Source of the DNA: Blastocatellia bacterium
GTDB lineage: Bacteria > Acidobacteriota > Blastocatellia > Pyrinomonadales > Pyrinomonadaceae
Reading direction: 5' to 3'
Assembly: GCA_013697915.1 (NCBI GenBank)
Contig: JACCVY010000266.1
Location: 1-32,220 of the forward strand
Length of the DNA: 32,220 nucleotides
Under the pieces are notes generated by a model. It was given only the letters and a program-made list of their open reading frames with translations. It did not search any database and was not told the DNA's origin. This document shows, piece by piece, positions 11,201 through 18,187 of the stretch. The first letter of the stretch is position 1, and each line of letters opens with the position of its first letter. A program made the position numbers and the translations under genes.

Positions 11201-13799
11201 GAATGACAATTCCGCTAACGTCTCGATCTTGCTAGGCACAGGCACGGGCAGCTTTAGTGTCGCAACCAATTTCACTGTAGGCTCAGTTCCCGTTTTCGTC
11301 GCAGTGGGCGACTTCAATGGCGATAGTAACCTTGATCTGGCAACGGCGAATGTCGATTCCAGTTCCAATAACGTCTCGATCTTGCTAGGCACAGGCACGG
11401 GTAGCTTCAGTGCCGCAACCAACTTCGCTGCAAGCGCAAATCCCCGTTCCGTCGCGGTGGGCGACTTCAATGGCGACGGCAAGCTTGATCTGACAGTGGC
11501 GAACCAGGGTTCCGATAACGTCTCGATCTTGCTAGGCACTGGCACGGGCAGCTTCAGTGCCGCCACCAACTTCGCTGTAGGCTCAGCTCCCTTTCCCGTC
11601 GCAGTGGGCGACTTCAATGGCGACGGCAAGCTTGATCTGGCAACAGCGAATTTGAGTTCCGCTAACGTGTCAATCCTGCTGAACAACGGCACGACCTGCA
11701 ACAGGCAGACTTCGCTGACTATCTCCGGCCAAGCTAAGGATGCCAACAACAACCCATTGCCTAAGGTTACGGTCACGCTCTCGGGTCCTATCACGCGTGT
11801 GATCCAATCTGACGCCAATGGCAACTATTCGTTTGCGAATCTCACACCGGGCGGCAACTATGCAGTGACGTTTCAGAGTCCCTACTTCGTCCTGGTGCCA
11901 TCGCGCACGGACTTCTTCAATCTCAGCAGTAATCAGACCGCCAACTTCACCGCCGCGCCGGTTGCCGTGCCTGCTCCAACGCCGCCGCCGAGCGATGATT
12001 TTAGCGGCTCGACCCGCGATCCCAACAAATGGAATTTAGGAACGCTGACACAACCGGCGGGAGCGTTTGATCCCCTAGTGACGACGGCGCAGATCAATGG
12101 GCAGTTAGTGTTGACGCCGCGCAGCCAAGTTAGTGGTCTGCACTACAACGGCTATGTCTCGGCCAACTCTTTTGACCTGACCAATGGCACGGCGAGTGTA
12201 GAAGTGGTTAAGGCCGCAACCGGCGGCGGGGATACCATCTTTGCTATTGGTTCGGACGCGGACAATTTCTACCGTTTCATGGTGCATACGGCGGGCGCGC
12301 CGACGAGCCAGGCGCCGGTAGTTAAGAATGTTAACGGCATCGAAGAACCTTTGGATGCGACTACGGCGCAGTTGATCTTTCAGGTCAAGGTCGGTGGAGT
12401 GTTGACCAGCTTGAGTATCAACTACGATCCGGTGCAGCACCGGTTCATGCGATTCCGTCACGAGCCGCCGACGAACTCCATTGTCTTCGAGACCAGTCCG
12501 GATGGGATCGTCTACGTAGTGCAGAACCGCGTGGTGCTGCAGAAGGGTGTATCGGCGCTGACGGCGGAACTGAGCGCGGGAACATCGAGTCCCACAAATC
12601 CGGGCCAGGCAGTCTTTGACAATTTTGGTTTGGTGACCAGCACATTTCAGTTCAGCGCCGGTAGTTACACGGTGGGAGAAGGCGACGGCAGCGTGCTGGT
12701 TACGGTGACCCGCACCGGCAGCACAACGGACGCGGCTTCAGTTTCTTACGCGACGACCGATGGCACGGCATCGCAAACGAACAAGTACATCACGGCGGTG
12801 GGCACGCTCTCCTTTGCGCCGGGACAGACGAGTAGGACATTCAATGTGCTGATTGTGGATAACGCTTTGACGGAAGGGAATCAGGCGTTGAATCTGTTCC
12901 TTAGCAATCCGGTTGGTTCGGGGCTCAATATTCCCGGGCGAGCGGTGCTCACGATCACCGACAACGACACGACTGTGGCGACCGGCAACCCGCTGGATGA
13001 TCCAGCATTCTTCGTGAACCAGCAATACTTCGACTTTCTCAACCGGACGCCTGACTCGAGTGGCCGCGCTTTCTGGATCAATCAGATTACCTCGTGCGGC
13101 ACCGACACAGCGTGCGTTGAGATCAGGCGCATCAATGTCTCGGCGGCCTTCTTCATTTCGATTGAGTTCCAGGAAACTGGCTATCTGGTGGAGCGGATTT
13201 ACAAAGCGACGTACGGCGACGCAGTCGGTACCTCAAACTTTGGGCCCACTCATCAGCTACCGGTGCCTGTCATTAGGTTCAATGAGTTTCTGCCGGACAC
13301 GCAGCAGATCGGACAGGGCGTGGTGGTTAATCAAACGGGGTGGGAACAGGTGTTGGAGAACAACAAGCAGGCTTTCATAGCTGAGTTTGTCCAGCGTGCG
13401 CGCTTTACAGCTGCCTATCCCACAACGATGACGCCTGCGCAGTTGGTTGACGCGCTCTACCTGAATGCCGGCGTGACACCATCAACAGCGGAGCAAACCT
13501 CAGTCATCAACGAGTTTGGCGGAGCTAGCACAAGCGCTGACACGGCGGCCCGAGCGCGAGCCTTGAGGCGCGTAGCCGAGAACTCGATCCTGAATCAGCA
13601 GGAATTCAATCAGGCGTTCGTGCTGATGCAATACTACGGTTATCTGCGACGTAACCCGAACGACACGCCTGACTCAGACTACAGCGGCTACGACTTTTGG
13701 CTGACGAAGCTCAACCAGTTCAATGGAAACTTTGTTAACGCCGAGATGGTCAAGGCCTTCATCGTTTCGGGTGAGTACAGACAACGGTTTGGTCCGTGA
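5217..13799 (+). CDS. Giant secreted mosaic protein: three FG-GAP arrays, beta-helix, LamG, Calx-beta, DUF4214
   Basis: 2860 residues, with AAGGAG 10 nt before the ATG. A signal peptide or anchor covers residues about 15-48. The domain order is: Ig-like (75-160); FG-GAP array 1 (162-506); second Ig-like copy (512-598); array 2 (599-942); right-handed beta-helix-like region with GNVISGN-type turns (947-1398); LamG/concanavalin-like (1401-1613); Pro-Thr linker (1617-1637); two carboxypeptidase-regulatory-like domains (1640-1806); array 3 (1812-2161); a third such domain (2165-2255); concanavalin-like domain (2258-2475); Calx-beta (2477-2585); DUF4214 (2592-2860). FG-GAP repeats carry DFNGDGKQDL, an integrin-type calcium loop. 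The protein is probably an extracellular or cell-surface adhesin or matrix protein; the ligand is unknown. There is no catalytic motif, sortase signal or autotransporter barrel. Confidence 0.88.
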   Translation: MFRLPQNCPRSERLLRLSVIPLALGILVTLLIYGSGNMLSLVSAALQQQQGKTTTPPGPTAANPAGGNPNSPNSLGNYPNTSVQLSANTTITPDAAPFNTFSINVSTSTNFKGKLEGDPATGVVRVTDAHPAGVYTVTVTGFDIQGSTTKTFTLTVTTPVTCNPVTFAAAANFADSGQPQSVAVGDFNGDGKQDLATANSGNNNVSVLLGNGAGGFGAATNFAVGSTPLSVAVGDFNGDGKQDLATANSNSNDVSVLLGNGAGGFAAATSFGTGSSPVSVAVGDLNGDGKQDLATANINSANVSVLLGDGAGGFGAATNFGAGASPRAIALGDFNGDGKQDLVTTNINSNDVSILLGNGAGSFGAATNFGFIDKPFGVAVGDFNGDGKQDLATTSLNSTSGKILLGNGAGSFSAPTSFAIGDVSRSVAVGDFNGDGKQDLATANENTNNVAVLLGDGAGGFSTASNFGVGSFPRSVAVGDFNGDGKQDLAAANAGTFDVSVLLRQCPAAPTLGNYANTTVQLGANTTITPDAAPTNTASINVSTSMNFNGKLEGDPTTGVVRVTDAHPAGVYTVTVTGFDTGGTTTKTFTLTVTTPATCNPVTFAAAANFGAGANPQSVAVGDFNGDGKQDLATASENSNNVSVLLGNGTGGFGAATNFSVGSPTSVAVGDFNGDGKQDLATANGNSNNVSVLLGDGAGSFGAAANFVAASNPQSVAVGDFNGDGKQDLATANFLSNDVSVLLGNGAGGFGAATNFGAGPNLKSVAVGDFNGDGKQDLVTASQSSNRVWVLLGDGAGGFGAANNFVAGTAPQSVAVGDFDGDGKQDLATANANSDDVSVLLGNGAGSFGAAASFVAGSVPQSVAVGDFNGDAKQDLATANKFSNNVSVLLGNGAGSFGAATNFGVGATPLSVAVGDFNGDGKQDLVTANISSNNVSVLLRQCPTPTALFVSNTNDSGAGSLRQAITDSNNTAGTQTIAFNIAGAGVHTISPTSALPTIIDPVIIDGYTQPGASANTLAVGDNAVLLIALNGATAGGHGLSVTGQNTTIRGLVVTSFDAGVRITNGATGNRVEGCYLGLNANGTSASGNQRGVVVDTNSSNNTIGGATPAARNISSGNVLTGISIATANNNIVIGNYFGTNAAGTTGLPNGLYGVEVFAGAQNNRIGGTAAGEGNVISGNSVNGLRIGTASTSGTSVQGNLIGANAAGTGALGNSGFGVSIDEPSSNNTIGGPAAGAGNLVAFNGGGILVASGTGNSILSNTIHSNVGLGIDLGNNGVTPNDAGDADIGANNLQNFPVLTSVNSSAGNTTITGTLNSTANTTFRVEFFSSAACDASGNGEGQTFLGSVTVSTDGSGNATINATLAASAAGVVTATATDPAGNTSEFSACATVVSSCATPPPNMVAWYPGDGNALDIQGGNNGTLQNGATFTPGKVGQAFSLDGVDDQIFIGNPTSLRITGDLTIDAWVNPVDVTEGQLASIVTKWGFDGTTDSYGLWLTKQGGVIKLFSALGDAAGSGDSGFAGGTLAPNTWTHVAMTYQASNGLHTLYVNGQQVAQRTRTGGIRNTTTNVLIGREGSSQQRPFNGQIDEVEIFNRALSQTEIQAIFNADSAGKCKASPTPTPTPTPTPTPTPTPTPLAFKISGRVVDDSGAGIGNVTIDLTVLSGGQTGATQTDASGNYSFTTVQGGSNYLVTPSSSNYSFSPASQTFNNLNVDRIANFVGTRTVVSITGTVTDANNVGINNVSLALTKNGAAAGTAQTDVLGNYSFGNLAAGANYVVTPAGSFTPSSQNFTNLTVNATANFKAALSIPSQCNTAGFAAATNFAAGTFPISVAVADFNGDGQLDLAVANQNSDNVSILLGTGIGGFSVATNFATGSAPIFVATGDFNSDGKLDLAVANNNSANVSILLGTGTGSFSAATNFAAGTTPISVAVGDFNSDGKLDLAVANNLSTVVSILPGTGTGSFGAATTFAVGARPHSVAVGDFNGDGKLDLAVANDNSANVSILLGTGTGSFSVATNFTVGSVPVFVAVGDFNGDSNLDLATANVDSSSNNVSILLGTGTGSFSAATNFAASANPRSVAVGDFNGDGKLDLTVANQGSDNVSILLGTGTGSFSAATNFAVGSAPFPVAVGDFNGDGKLDLATANLSSANVSILLNNGTTCNRQTSLTISGQAKDANNNPLPKVTVTLSGPITRVIQSDANGNYSFANLTPGGNYAVTFQSPYFVLVPSRTDFFNLSSNQTANFTAAPVAVPAPTPPPSDDFSGSTRDPNKWNLGTLTQPAGAFDPLVTTAQINGQLVLTPRSQVSGLHYNGYVSANSFDLTNGTASVEVVKAATGGGDTIFAIGSDADNFYRFMVHTAGAPTSQAPVVKNVNGIEEPLDATTAQLIFQVKVGGVLTSLSINYDPVQHRFMRFRHEPPTNSIVFETSPDGIVYVVQNRVVLQKGVSALTAELSAGTSSPTNPGQAVFDNFGLVTSTFQFSAGSYTVGEGDGSVLVTVTRTGSTTDAASVSYATTDGTASQTNKYITAVGTLSFAPGQTSRTFNVLIVDNALTEGNQALNLFLSNPVGSGLNIPGRAVLTITDNDTTVATGNPLDDPAFFVNQQYFDFLNRTPDSSGRAFWINQITSCGTDTACVEIRRINVSAAFFISIEFQETGYLVERIYKATYGDAVGTSNFGPTHQLPVPVIRFNEFLPDTQQIGQGVVVNQTGWEQVLENNKQAFIAEFVQRARFTAAYPTTMTPAQLVDALYLNAGVTPSTAEQTSVINEFGGASTSADTAARARALRRVAENSILNQQEFNQAFVLMQYYGYLRRNPNDTPDSDYSGYDFWLTKLNQFNGNFVNAEMVKAFIVSGEYRQRFGP
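5700..6734 (+). repeat. FG-GAP array 1 (seven about 49-residue repeats)
   Basis: There are seven in-frame repeats of about 147 bp with the core SVAVGDFNGDGKQDLATAN, then NVSVLLGNGAGGFGAATNF. The array begins at Cys162, just before a lone VTFAAAANF strand, and ends at Cys506 in VLLRQC, where the seventh repeat lacks its last strand. Confidence 0.9.
7011..8042 (+). repeat. FG-GAP array 2 (seven repeats)
   Basis: Seven repeats of the same type are bracketed by Cys599 and Cys942. The preceding Ig-like domain is also duplicated, so the Ig plus array unit appears to have been copied once as a block of about 1.3 kb. Confidence 0.9.
10066..10128 (+). repeat. Pro-Thr microrepeat linker
   Basis: Tandem ACGCCGACACCCACACCA-type units encode alternating Pro and Thr. 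This is a flexible linker between the LamG-like domain and the following regulatory-like beta-sandwich domains. Confidence 0.8.
10650..11699 (+). repeat. FG-GAP array 3 (seven repeats, diverged)
   Basis: Seven repeats have the variant core VAVGDFNGDGKLDLAVAN, then NVSILLGTGTGSFSAATNF, bracketed by Cys1812 and Cys2161. It is more diverged from arrays 1 and 2 than these are from each other (KLDLAVAN against KQDLATAN), which suggests a separate origin or an older duplication. Confidence 0.9.
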
Positions 13800-13903
13800 C
13801 AGGAAGTGGGATTTTGTAACTGGGCAAGTCGCTGGTCGGCACGTCGAACAAGCAGCATCGAAATTGAAGACATGGACGTTTTCAGTAAAGCAACGTGCCG
13901 CGC

Positions 13904-13935
13904 ACTGTAGTAAAAAATGCAGTAAACACCTGCAT
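13904..13935 (+). repeat. Direct repeat copy 1 (TGYAGTAAA-containing)
   Basis: 32 nt beginning ACTGTAGTAAAAAATG and ending TGCAT. It matches 14122-14153 at 26 of 32 positions. Inside, TGTAGTAAA and TGCAGTAAA are 9-mers in tandem. Confidence 0.6.
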
Positions 13936-13936
13936 T

Positions 13937-14004
13937 CACTGAAGGCCAAGGAAGAACACGAAAAAAGTTAAATTGTTGCCCTTGTACCTACTTGGCCTTC
14001 AGTG
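13937..14004. repeat. 14-bp perfect inverted repeat
   Basis: CACTGAAGGCCAAG (13937-13950) is the exact reverse complement of CTTGGCCTTCAGTG (13991-14004), with a 40-nt loop. It lies after the giant gene and resembles other dispersed intergenic hairpins in the window. Confidence 0.6.
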
Positions 14005-14030
14005 TCCTTCTGTGACGCTGCCTGATAATT

Positions 14031-14076
<46 letters not shown>

Positions 14077-14121
14077 ATCTACTCAACAACTTAGAGCCAC
14101 TCCTCAGTTCTTGAAAAGCTT

Positions 14122-14153
14122 ACTGTAGTAAAAAATGTAGTAAGTGTTTGCAT
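14122..14153 (+). repeat. Direct repeat copy 2 (TGYAGTAAA-containing)
   Basis: This is the partner of 13904-13935. It begins with the same ACTGTAGTAAAAAATG and ends with TGCAT. It sits between tRNA-like remnants 1 and 2. Confidence 0.6.
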
Positions 14154-14180
14154 CCTAATAACACTGCAAGAGTGGTTTTA

Positions 14181-14258
14181 CTTCCGATGCTTTACTGAAA
14201 GAGCAGCTGACTCCCAATCATCAGGGAGTCGCAGGTTCGAGTCCTGCTCGACACCACC
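14181..14258 (+). other. Degenerate tRNA-like sequence (tRNA pseudogene or attachment-site scar)
   Basis: There is a perfect T-arm (GCAGG, TTCGAGT, CCTGC at 14231-14247), then TCGACAC and CACC. Upstream, a D-arm-like GCTT/GAGC stem and an anticodon-arm-like GCTGA/TCATC with loop CTCCCAA (formal anticodon CCC) are present. However, the acceptor stem pairs at only about 4 of 7 positions, the anticodon stem has a mismatch, the D-loop lacks GG, and the variable loop is 8 nt. An alternative 7-bp hairpin GACTCCC/GGGAGTC competes with the cloverleaf. It is probably not a functional tRNA. Confidence 0.45.
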
Positions 14259-14632
14259 TATCTGGAATGAAGGACTTACCTTTAACAAGTCAGTTTAATG
14301 GTCATTGATTTGATCCACATGTGGATAAGTCGGGCTAAGATCAGAAGGTTATGCGCTCTGGACCAAGCAACGAAGAGGAGCAAGAAGAGGAGATAAATAA
14401 ATCTGCCTCACCGTAACTGCAACACTAATGGCTCACCACCGAATAGTTCTTCGGTTGACGAAGTAGACTTGCCGGGCGTAGGGTAGCTGGAAACCGAGTC
14501 AGCTTACTCTCTTCTCAGCGCCTCTGGAATCATCCAGATTATCTGAAAGCCACAGCTCAAATTAAAAGAGATGAAAATGTTTACGCGTCATCTGAAGCCT
14601 ATAGCTCGTCAAATCGAAAGAAAGGGAAAACA

Positions 14633-15046
14633 ATGAAATTACGATCTTCGCTTGTCAGCCTCAGCTTCGTTTTTCTTATCGCCCTTGGCATTGCTTTCAA
14701 AGGGGGCAATGTTGCCGCAGCTCCTCCGGATGCCTTGACTGAAGCGATTGTTAAGGAAGTTGTTACAAGGCAGGCAAATCATGTTGTAGACGGCACGATC
14801 TCAGCACCTAAGTCGATTACCGTCACTTTCGAGAGCGTCAAAATCGGAACGCCCCGAAAAGCCAGCAAAGCCGACGAGTTCAACGGCATTCCGCCAAAAG
14901 CGACAATTTATCCGGTGAGAGTGAAGTACACAGCCGTATATCACTACAGCCGCAGTGATGAAACCAACCACTACTATTACGACTATGTTTTCTTCAAAGA
15001 CAGTTTCAACGAATGGAAGGCTTTAGGTTTGGGACCGGTTAGATAG
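14633..15046 (+). CDS. Small secreted protein of unknown function
   Basis: 137 residues. Residues 1-30 form a clear signal peptide (basic MKLR, hydrophobic core, cleavage near VAA). The mature part of about 107 residues starts with an acidic amphipathic helix (DALTEAIVKEVVTRQ). Beta-strand-like segments follow (SITVTFESVKIG, IYPVRVKYTAVYHY) and a Tyr-rich stretch (TNHYYYDYVFFKD), ending GLGPVR. There are no Cys residues and no recognised catalytic motif. AAAGGGA lies just before the ATG and a strong terminator follows the stop. I do not recognise the family; it is a likely periplasmic or secreted single-domain protein. It sits between tRNA-like scars 2 and 3. Confidence 0.75.
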   Translation: MKLRSSLVSLSFVFLIALGIAFKGGNVAAAPPDALTEAIVKEVVTRQANHVVDGTISAPKSITVTFESVKIGTPRKASKADEFNGIPPKATIYPVRVKYTAVYHYSRSDETNHYYYDYVFFKDSFNEWKALGLGPVR

Positions 15047-15079
15047 GGCTAACCGCTTCTCCAACCAAGCTAGCCGATT

Positions 15080-15115
15080 AGCGGCGGGGTTCTCAGCCTC
15101 GCCGCTTTTATTTTT
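15080..15115 (+). terminator. Rho-independent terminator
   Basis: A 10-bp stem (AGCGGCGGGG / CCTCGCCGCT with one G-T pair) and a 7-nt loop are followed by TTTATTTTT, 34 nt after the stop of the small secreted protein. Confidence 0.8.
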
Positions 15116-15278
15116 AAAAATAGAAAACGTCGCGTTGAGAATCATAGCCCGCTTTAGTTAGTGCTTCTCCGTGAAATAGGGACAATCCCACCGTTCCAAA
15201 TGCGCCCGTCTGTAAAACCGTCCAGCAACACATCTTCACCTAGAACGTCTATCGAGAATCGTTGGTTCTAAAGTCATG

Positions 15279-15306
15279 GCAGGTTCGAGCCCTGCCGCGC
15301 GCACCA
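15279..15306 (+). other. tRNA 3'-end-like remnant 3
   Basis: There is a perfect T-arm GCAGG-TTCGAGC-CCTGC, acceptor-like CGCGCGC, discriminator A, and CCA at 15304-15306. The 5' acceptor strand GCGCGCG and a pairing anticodon arm are not found upstream. It ends 24 bp from the citrate synthase stop codon, on the opposite strand. Confidence 0.5.
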
Positions 15307-15329
15307 CTATTAAAGTTCGAGAACCAGGT

Positions 15330-16646
15330 TTAGTCTCCAGCGGCGCCAGCTCCCGCCAGCTGCCGCTTCTCAATTGGGACATACTCACGCGTTCTGTGTC
15401 CCAAGTAGATTTGTCTGGGCCGCGCGATCTTCTGATCCGGGTCTTCCAGCATCTCAACCCACTGCGCCAACCAGCCTGAAGTGCGCGGAATCGCAAACAG
15501 CACCGGAAACATGTCGACAGGGAAGCGCATCGCCTGGTAAATGATCCCCGAATAAAAATCAACGTTCGGATACAAGCGGCGTTTGACGAAATATTCGTCT
15601 TCCAGCGCGATACGCTCCAACTCCAAAGCGATTTCCAGCATCGGATCTTTTCCGGTTACTTCAAAAACTTCGTCAGCCACCTGCTTGATTATGCGCGCGC
15701 GAGGATCGTAATTCTTATATACGCGATGGCCAAAGCCCATTAGGCGGAACTCGCCGGCCTTCACGCGCTTGATGTAGTCGGGAACTTTATCTTTCGAGCC
15801 AATCTCTTTCAGCATGCGCAGCACCATCTCGTTAGCGCCGCCGTGGAGCGGTCCATAAAGCGCCGCCGCTGCGCCGGCCAAAGACGAAAACGGATCCGTC
15901 TGCGCGCTGCCTATGCTGCGCATGGCGTTGGTGCTGCAATTCTGTTCGTGATCGGCGTGCAGAATAAAGAGTATCGACAATGCCCGTTCAAGCACCGGAT
16001 TCGGTTTGTACTTCAACTCCGTCGTCTTGAACATCATGTTGAGAAAGTTGCCTTCGTATCCGAGATCGTTATCGGGATAGGCGTACTGCATGCCGATGCG
16101 ATGGCGATAGGCAAACGCTGCGATGGTCGGGACTTTTGCCACCAACCGGAAAATTTGTTTACGGCGACATTCCACATCAAAGATTTGCTTTGCGTCGGGA
16201 TAAAAAGTCGAGAGCGCGCCGAGCGTTGCTTCGAACATTCCCATCGGATGCGCGTTGTAATGGAATCCATCCATCACCGTCTTGATGTTCTCGTTGATAA
16301 ACGTGTGATAGGTGATGTTGCGCGTCCATTCCTTCAACTGAGCTTCGTCGGGTAGCTCGCCGTGCAACAACAGGTACGCAACTTCGAGATACGTGCTCTT
16401 TTCGGCTAGCTGCTCGATTGGATAACCGCGATACTCGAGGATGCCTTTGTCGCCGTCGATAAAGGTGATTCGGCTCTTGCAGGAAGCCGTATTCATAAAA
16501 GCCGGATCGTAAGTCATCAAACCAAAGTCGTCGTCCGCTGTTTTGATCTGGCGCAGATCCATGGCTTTGATCGTGTTGTTCTCGATCGGCACCTCATACT
16601 GTTTTCCGGTGCGGTTGTCGGTGATGGTAAGCGTATTGGCGCTCAT
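15330..16646 (-). CDS. gltA: Citrate synthase (type II, GltA-like)
   Basis: 438 residues, the normal length for the hexameric-type bacterial enzyme that condenses acetyl-CoA and oxaloacetate to citrate in the TCA cycle (cytoplasm). Catalytic residues are intact: His268 in GPLHGGAN, His307 in GFGHRVYKNYDPRA and Asp363 in VDFYSG, matching His264, His305 and Asp362 of the E. coli enzyme. Oxaloacetate-binding HADHEQN is at 230-236. The N-terminal small beta domain (about residues 1-50) is present. AGGAGA precedes the ATG on the minus strand and a promoter-like pair lies upstream. It is apparently transcribed alone. Confidence 0.96.
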   Translation of the reverse strand: MSANTLTITDNRTGKQYEVPIENNTIKAMDLRQIKTADDDFGLMTYDPAFMNTASCKSRITFIDGDKGILEYRGYPIEQLAEKSTYLEVAYLLLHGELPDEAQLKEWTRNITYHTFINENIKTVMDGFHYNAHPMGMFEATLGALSTFYPDAKQIFDVECRRKQIFRLVAKVPTIAAFAYRHRIGMQYAYPDNDLGYEGNFLNMMFKTTELKYKPNPVLERALSILFILHADHEQNCSTNAMRSIGSAQTDPFSSLAGAAAALYGPLHGGANEMVLRMLKEIGSKDKVPDYIKRVKAGEFRLMGFGHRVYKNYDPRARIIKQVADEVFEVTGKDPMLEIALELERIALEDEYFVKRRLYPNVDFYSGIIYQAMRFPVDMFPVLFAIPRTSGWLAQWVEMLEDPDQKIARPRQIYLGHRTREYVPIEKRQLAGAGAAGD

Positions 16647-16682
16647 CGCGTTTCTTCTCCTGGGCTAGCGGGTTTGGAAAAC

Positions 16683-16711
16683 AGATTAACTCCGAGGGGA
16701 TCACGAATCAA
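16683..16711 (-). promoter_or_regulatory. Candidate sigma70-type promoter of citrate synthase
   Basis: On the minus strand TTGATT (16706-16711), a 17-nt spacer and TAATCT (16683-16688) precede the citrate synthase start by about 37 nt. The match is fair, but short motifs like this occur by chance. Confidence 0.4.
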
Positions 16712-16800
16712 ACGTTGCTACCCCGGCCTTTGGTCAATATGAAATTCTAATGGGGGTCGCAACTATCCGGACTGAGGTGAGGTGTTGACGCAAGCAATGC

Positions 16801-16825
16801 AAAAAAAGCCCGCTGGTCCACGGGC
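16801..16825 (-). terminator. Rho-independent terminator of the 205-residue protein gene
   Basis: On the minus strand GCCCG, an 8-nt loop and CGGGC are followed by seven T, 32 bp after the stop codon of the gene at 16857-17471. Confidence 0.75.
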
Positions 16826-16856
16826 CTCTTGCTTCAAATGCGACTGAATTTGATGT

Positions 16857-17471
16857 TTACTTGCGGCTTCTTTTGATTTCCCGGTCAGCCTGCTTCTTTG
16901 CTTCGTTGGCTTCGCGCGAACTTAAACCGAGGGCCTGCAAAGTACTCCCGATACTGTGGCCTGAGGCCAGGCCGGCCAGAATCGCGCTTTGGGTAACGGC
17001 AGGAAATCTACCGCCTAGATTCTGTGCCAGTCTTGTAGCCGCAACGTACTGACCAAACTTAAGATTTGGATTCGTCAGCAGCGCCGCCTGATATCCGGAG
17101 CGCAGATTGTTGGCGTTCGTATGCAAGGTGTTTGCAATACCCGGATGATCTCGCAGGTCCCGATCGGCGCTATGCAAATTGGTGCCCGCAATGCGCGCGC
17201 GCTCTAAGCCGGCTTGGGATCTGCCGTTTGATCGATCGGAAGCGTTTCCTAACCCGTCATCCGAACGTCCATTTGATCGAGATGAGGCGTTGCCCAATCC
17301 GCGATCCACTCCTACTCCTGGCGGTGGTCCACCGGCGTTGCCTGCACCCGCGCCTCGCCCGCCGCCCGCGCCACCCCTCCGACCCTGGCCGAACGCAGCA
17401 GTGGTCAAACTGATAACAACCAAAGCTGTCAGCAGGGCATAAACAATTCCGTGCAATCTTATGCTTTTCAT
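16857..17471 (-). CDS. Secreted Gly/Arg-rich protein with GLGNAS repeats, unknown function
   Basis: About 204 residues from the ATG at 17471. An ATG 6 nt upstream (17477) is only 2 nt from AAGGAG, while this one is 8 nt away, so the inner start is preferred. A signal peptide ends near TAAFG. A Gly/Arg/Pro-rich low-complexity stretch follows, then two repeats of the form GLGNAS-RSNGRS. The C-terminal half is Ala-rich and helical (FPAVTQSAILAGLASG, then LGLSSREANEAKKQADREIK) with a basic end. No known domain is recognised. A terminator follows. Role unknown; an exported structural or nucleic-acid/polyanion-binding role is only a guess from the basic composition. Confidence 0.7.
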   Translation of the reverse strand: MKSIRLHGIVYALLTALVVISLTTAAFGQGRRGGAGGGRGAGAGNAGGPPPGVGVDRGLGNASSRSNGRSDDGLGNASDRSNGRSQAGLERARIAGTNLHSADRDLRDHPGIANTLHTNANNLRSGYQAALLTNPNLKFGQYVAATRLAQNLGGRFPAVTQSAILAGLASGHSIGSTLQALGLSSREANEAKKQADREIKRSRK

Positions 17472-17653
17472 ATCCATAACTCCTTGAAGTTTCCTATCGT
17501 CAGTTTCAAACGAGGGCAGCCCCTGAGATGCAAATCATAATACGGACAGACGCGTCTATGAGGCGCCCAGACAAAATGTAATCAGATTGCAACTCCGAGA
17601 GCAAAACCGGAACTTTTGAAATAACAGATCCAGCTAACTTAGGTGAGATTCAT

Positions 17654-18187
17654 TCACTTAATACCCAACAACTCAAGTTCGAAGATTAGTGTGGCATTTG
17701 GCGGGATGTTGGGAGGAGAGCCGCGCAGGCCGTAGCCAAGATCTGCAGGAACGGTCAAACGCCGTTTGCCGCCGACTTTCATCGTCATCAAGCCTTCATC
17801 CCAGCCTTTGATGACAGTACCCGTTCCGATGCGGAACTCATAAGGTCTGCCGTGGTCGTAGGAGCTGTCAAACTTCGTTCCGTTCTCAAGGGTGCCGGTG
17901 TAATTTACGGAAACTGTTTGGCCGGTTTGCGGTGAAGGTCCAGCTCCCTCGGCCAGATCGACATACTTCAATCCCGATGCGGTTGTAACTTCCGGACCAC
18001 CGCCGGTCTTAGTGCGATGCGTGATGAGATAGGCGATTGCCGCAGCGGCGAGCGCCAGCACAACAACAATGGCGATGATTCTCACCTGCCGATTGCCGCC
18101 CGACGACGCTGGAGTCTTGGCAGCGGAATAAGGGCCCTTCGGTCGTTTCTTGGCTTTCGTGGTTTTTCGATGTCTACTTTGCGGCAA
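17654..18187 (-). CDS. Membrane-anchored FKBP-type peptidyl-prolyl cis-trans isomerase
   Basis: 177 residues from a TTG start at 18187; AGGAG lies 10 nt upstream and no early in-frame ATG exists. The N-terminus is a basic cytoplasmic segment of about 35 residues ([14 protein letters not shown]). Residues 36-56 are a single transmembrane helix. The FKBP domain covers about 70-177 and keeps the active-site set of human FKBP12: Tyr96, Phe106, Asp107, Phe118, Val125-Ile126, Trp129, Tyr152 and Phe169. It should catalyse proline isomerisation outside the inner membrane, as a folding helper for exported proteins. The opening [13 protein letters not shown] is typical of bacterial FkpA/SlyD-unrelated FKBPs. 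Confidence 0.92.
   Translation of the reverse strand: MPQSRHRKTTKAKKRPKGPYSAAKTPASSGGNRQVRIIAIVVVLALAAAAIAYLITHRTKTGGGPEVTTASGLKYVDLAEGAGPSPQTGQTVSVNYTGTLENGTKFDSSYDHGRPYEFRIGTGTVIKGWDEGLMTMKVGGKRRLTVPADLGYGLRGSPPNIPPNATLIFELELLGIK

Noticed and set aside
14181-14258. Functional tRNA-Gly (CCC)
   Set aside because: Acceptor stem pairs poorly, D-loop lacks GG, anticodon stem has a mismatch and the variable loop is too long; kept as a tRNA-like scar only.
14320-14328. Perfect DnaA-box sequence (TGTGGATAA) within a small palindrome
   Set aside because: A single 9-mer is expected by chance about once per four windows of this size; there is no cluster, no AT-rich unwinding region, and no dnaA or dnaN gene.
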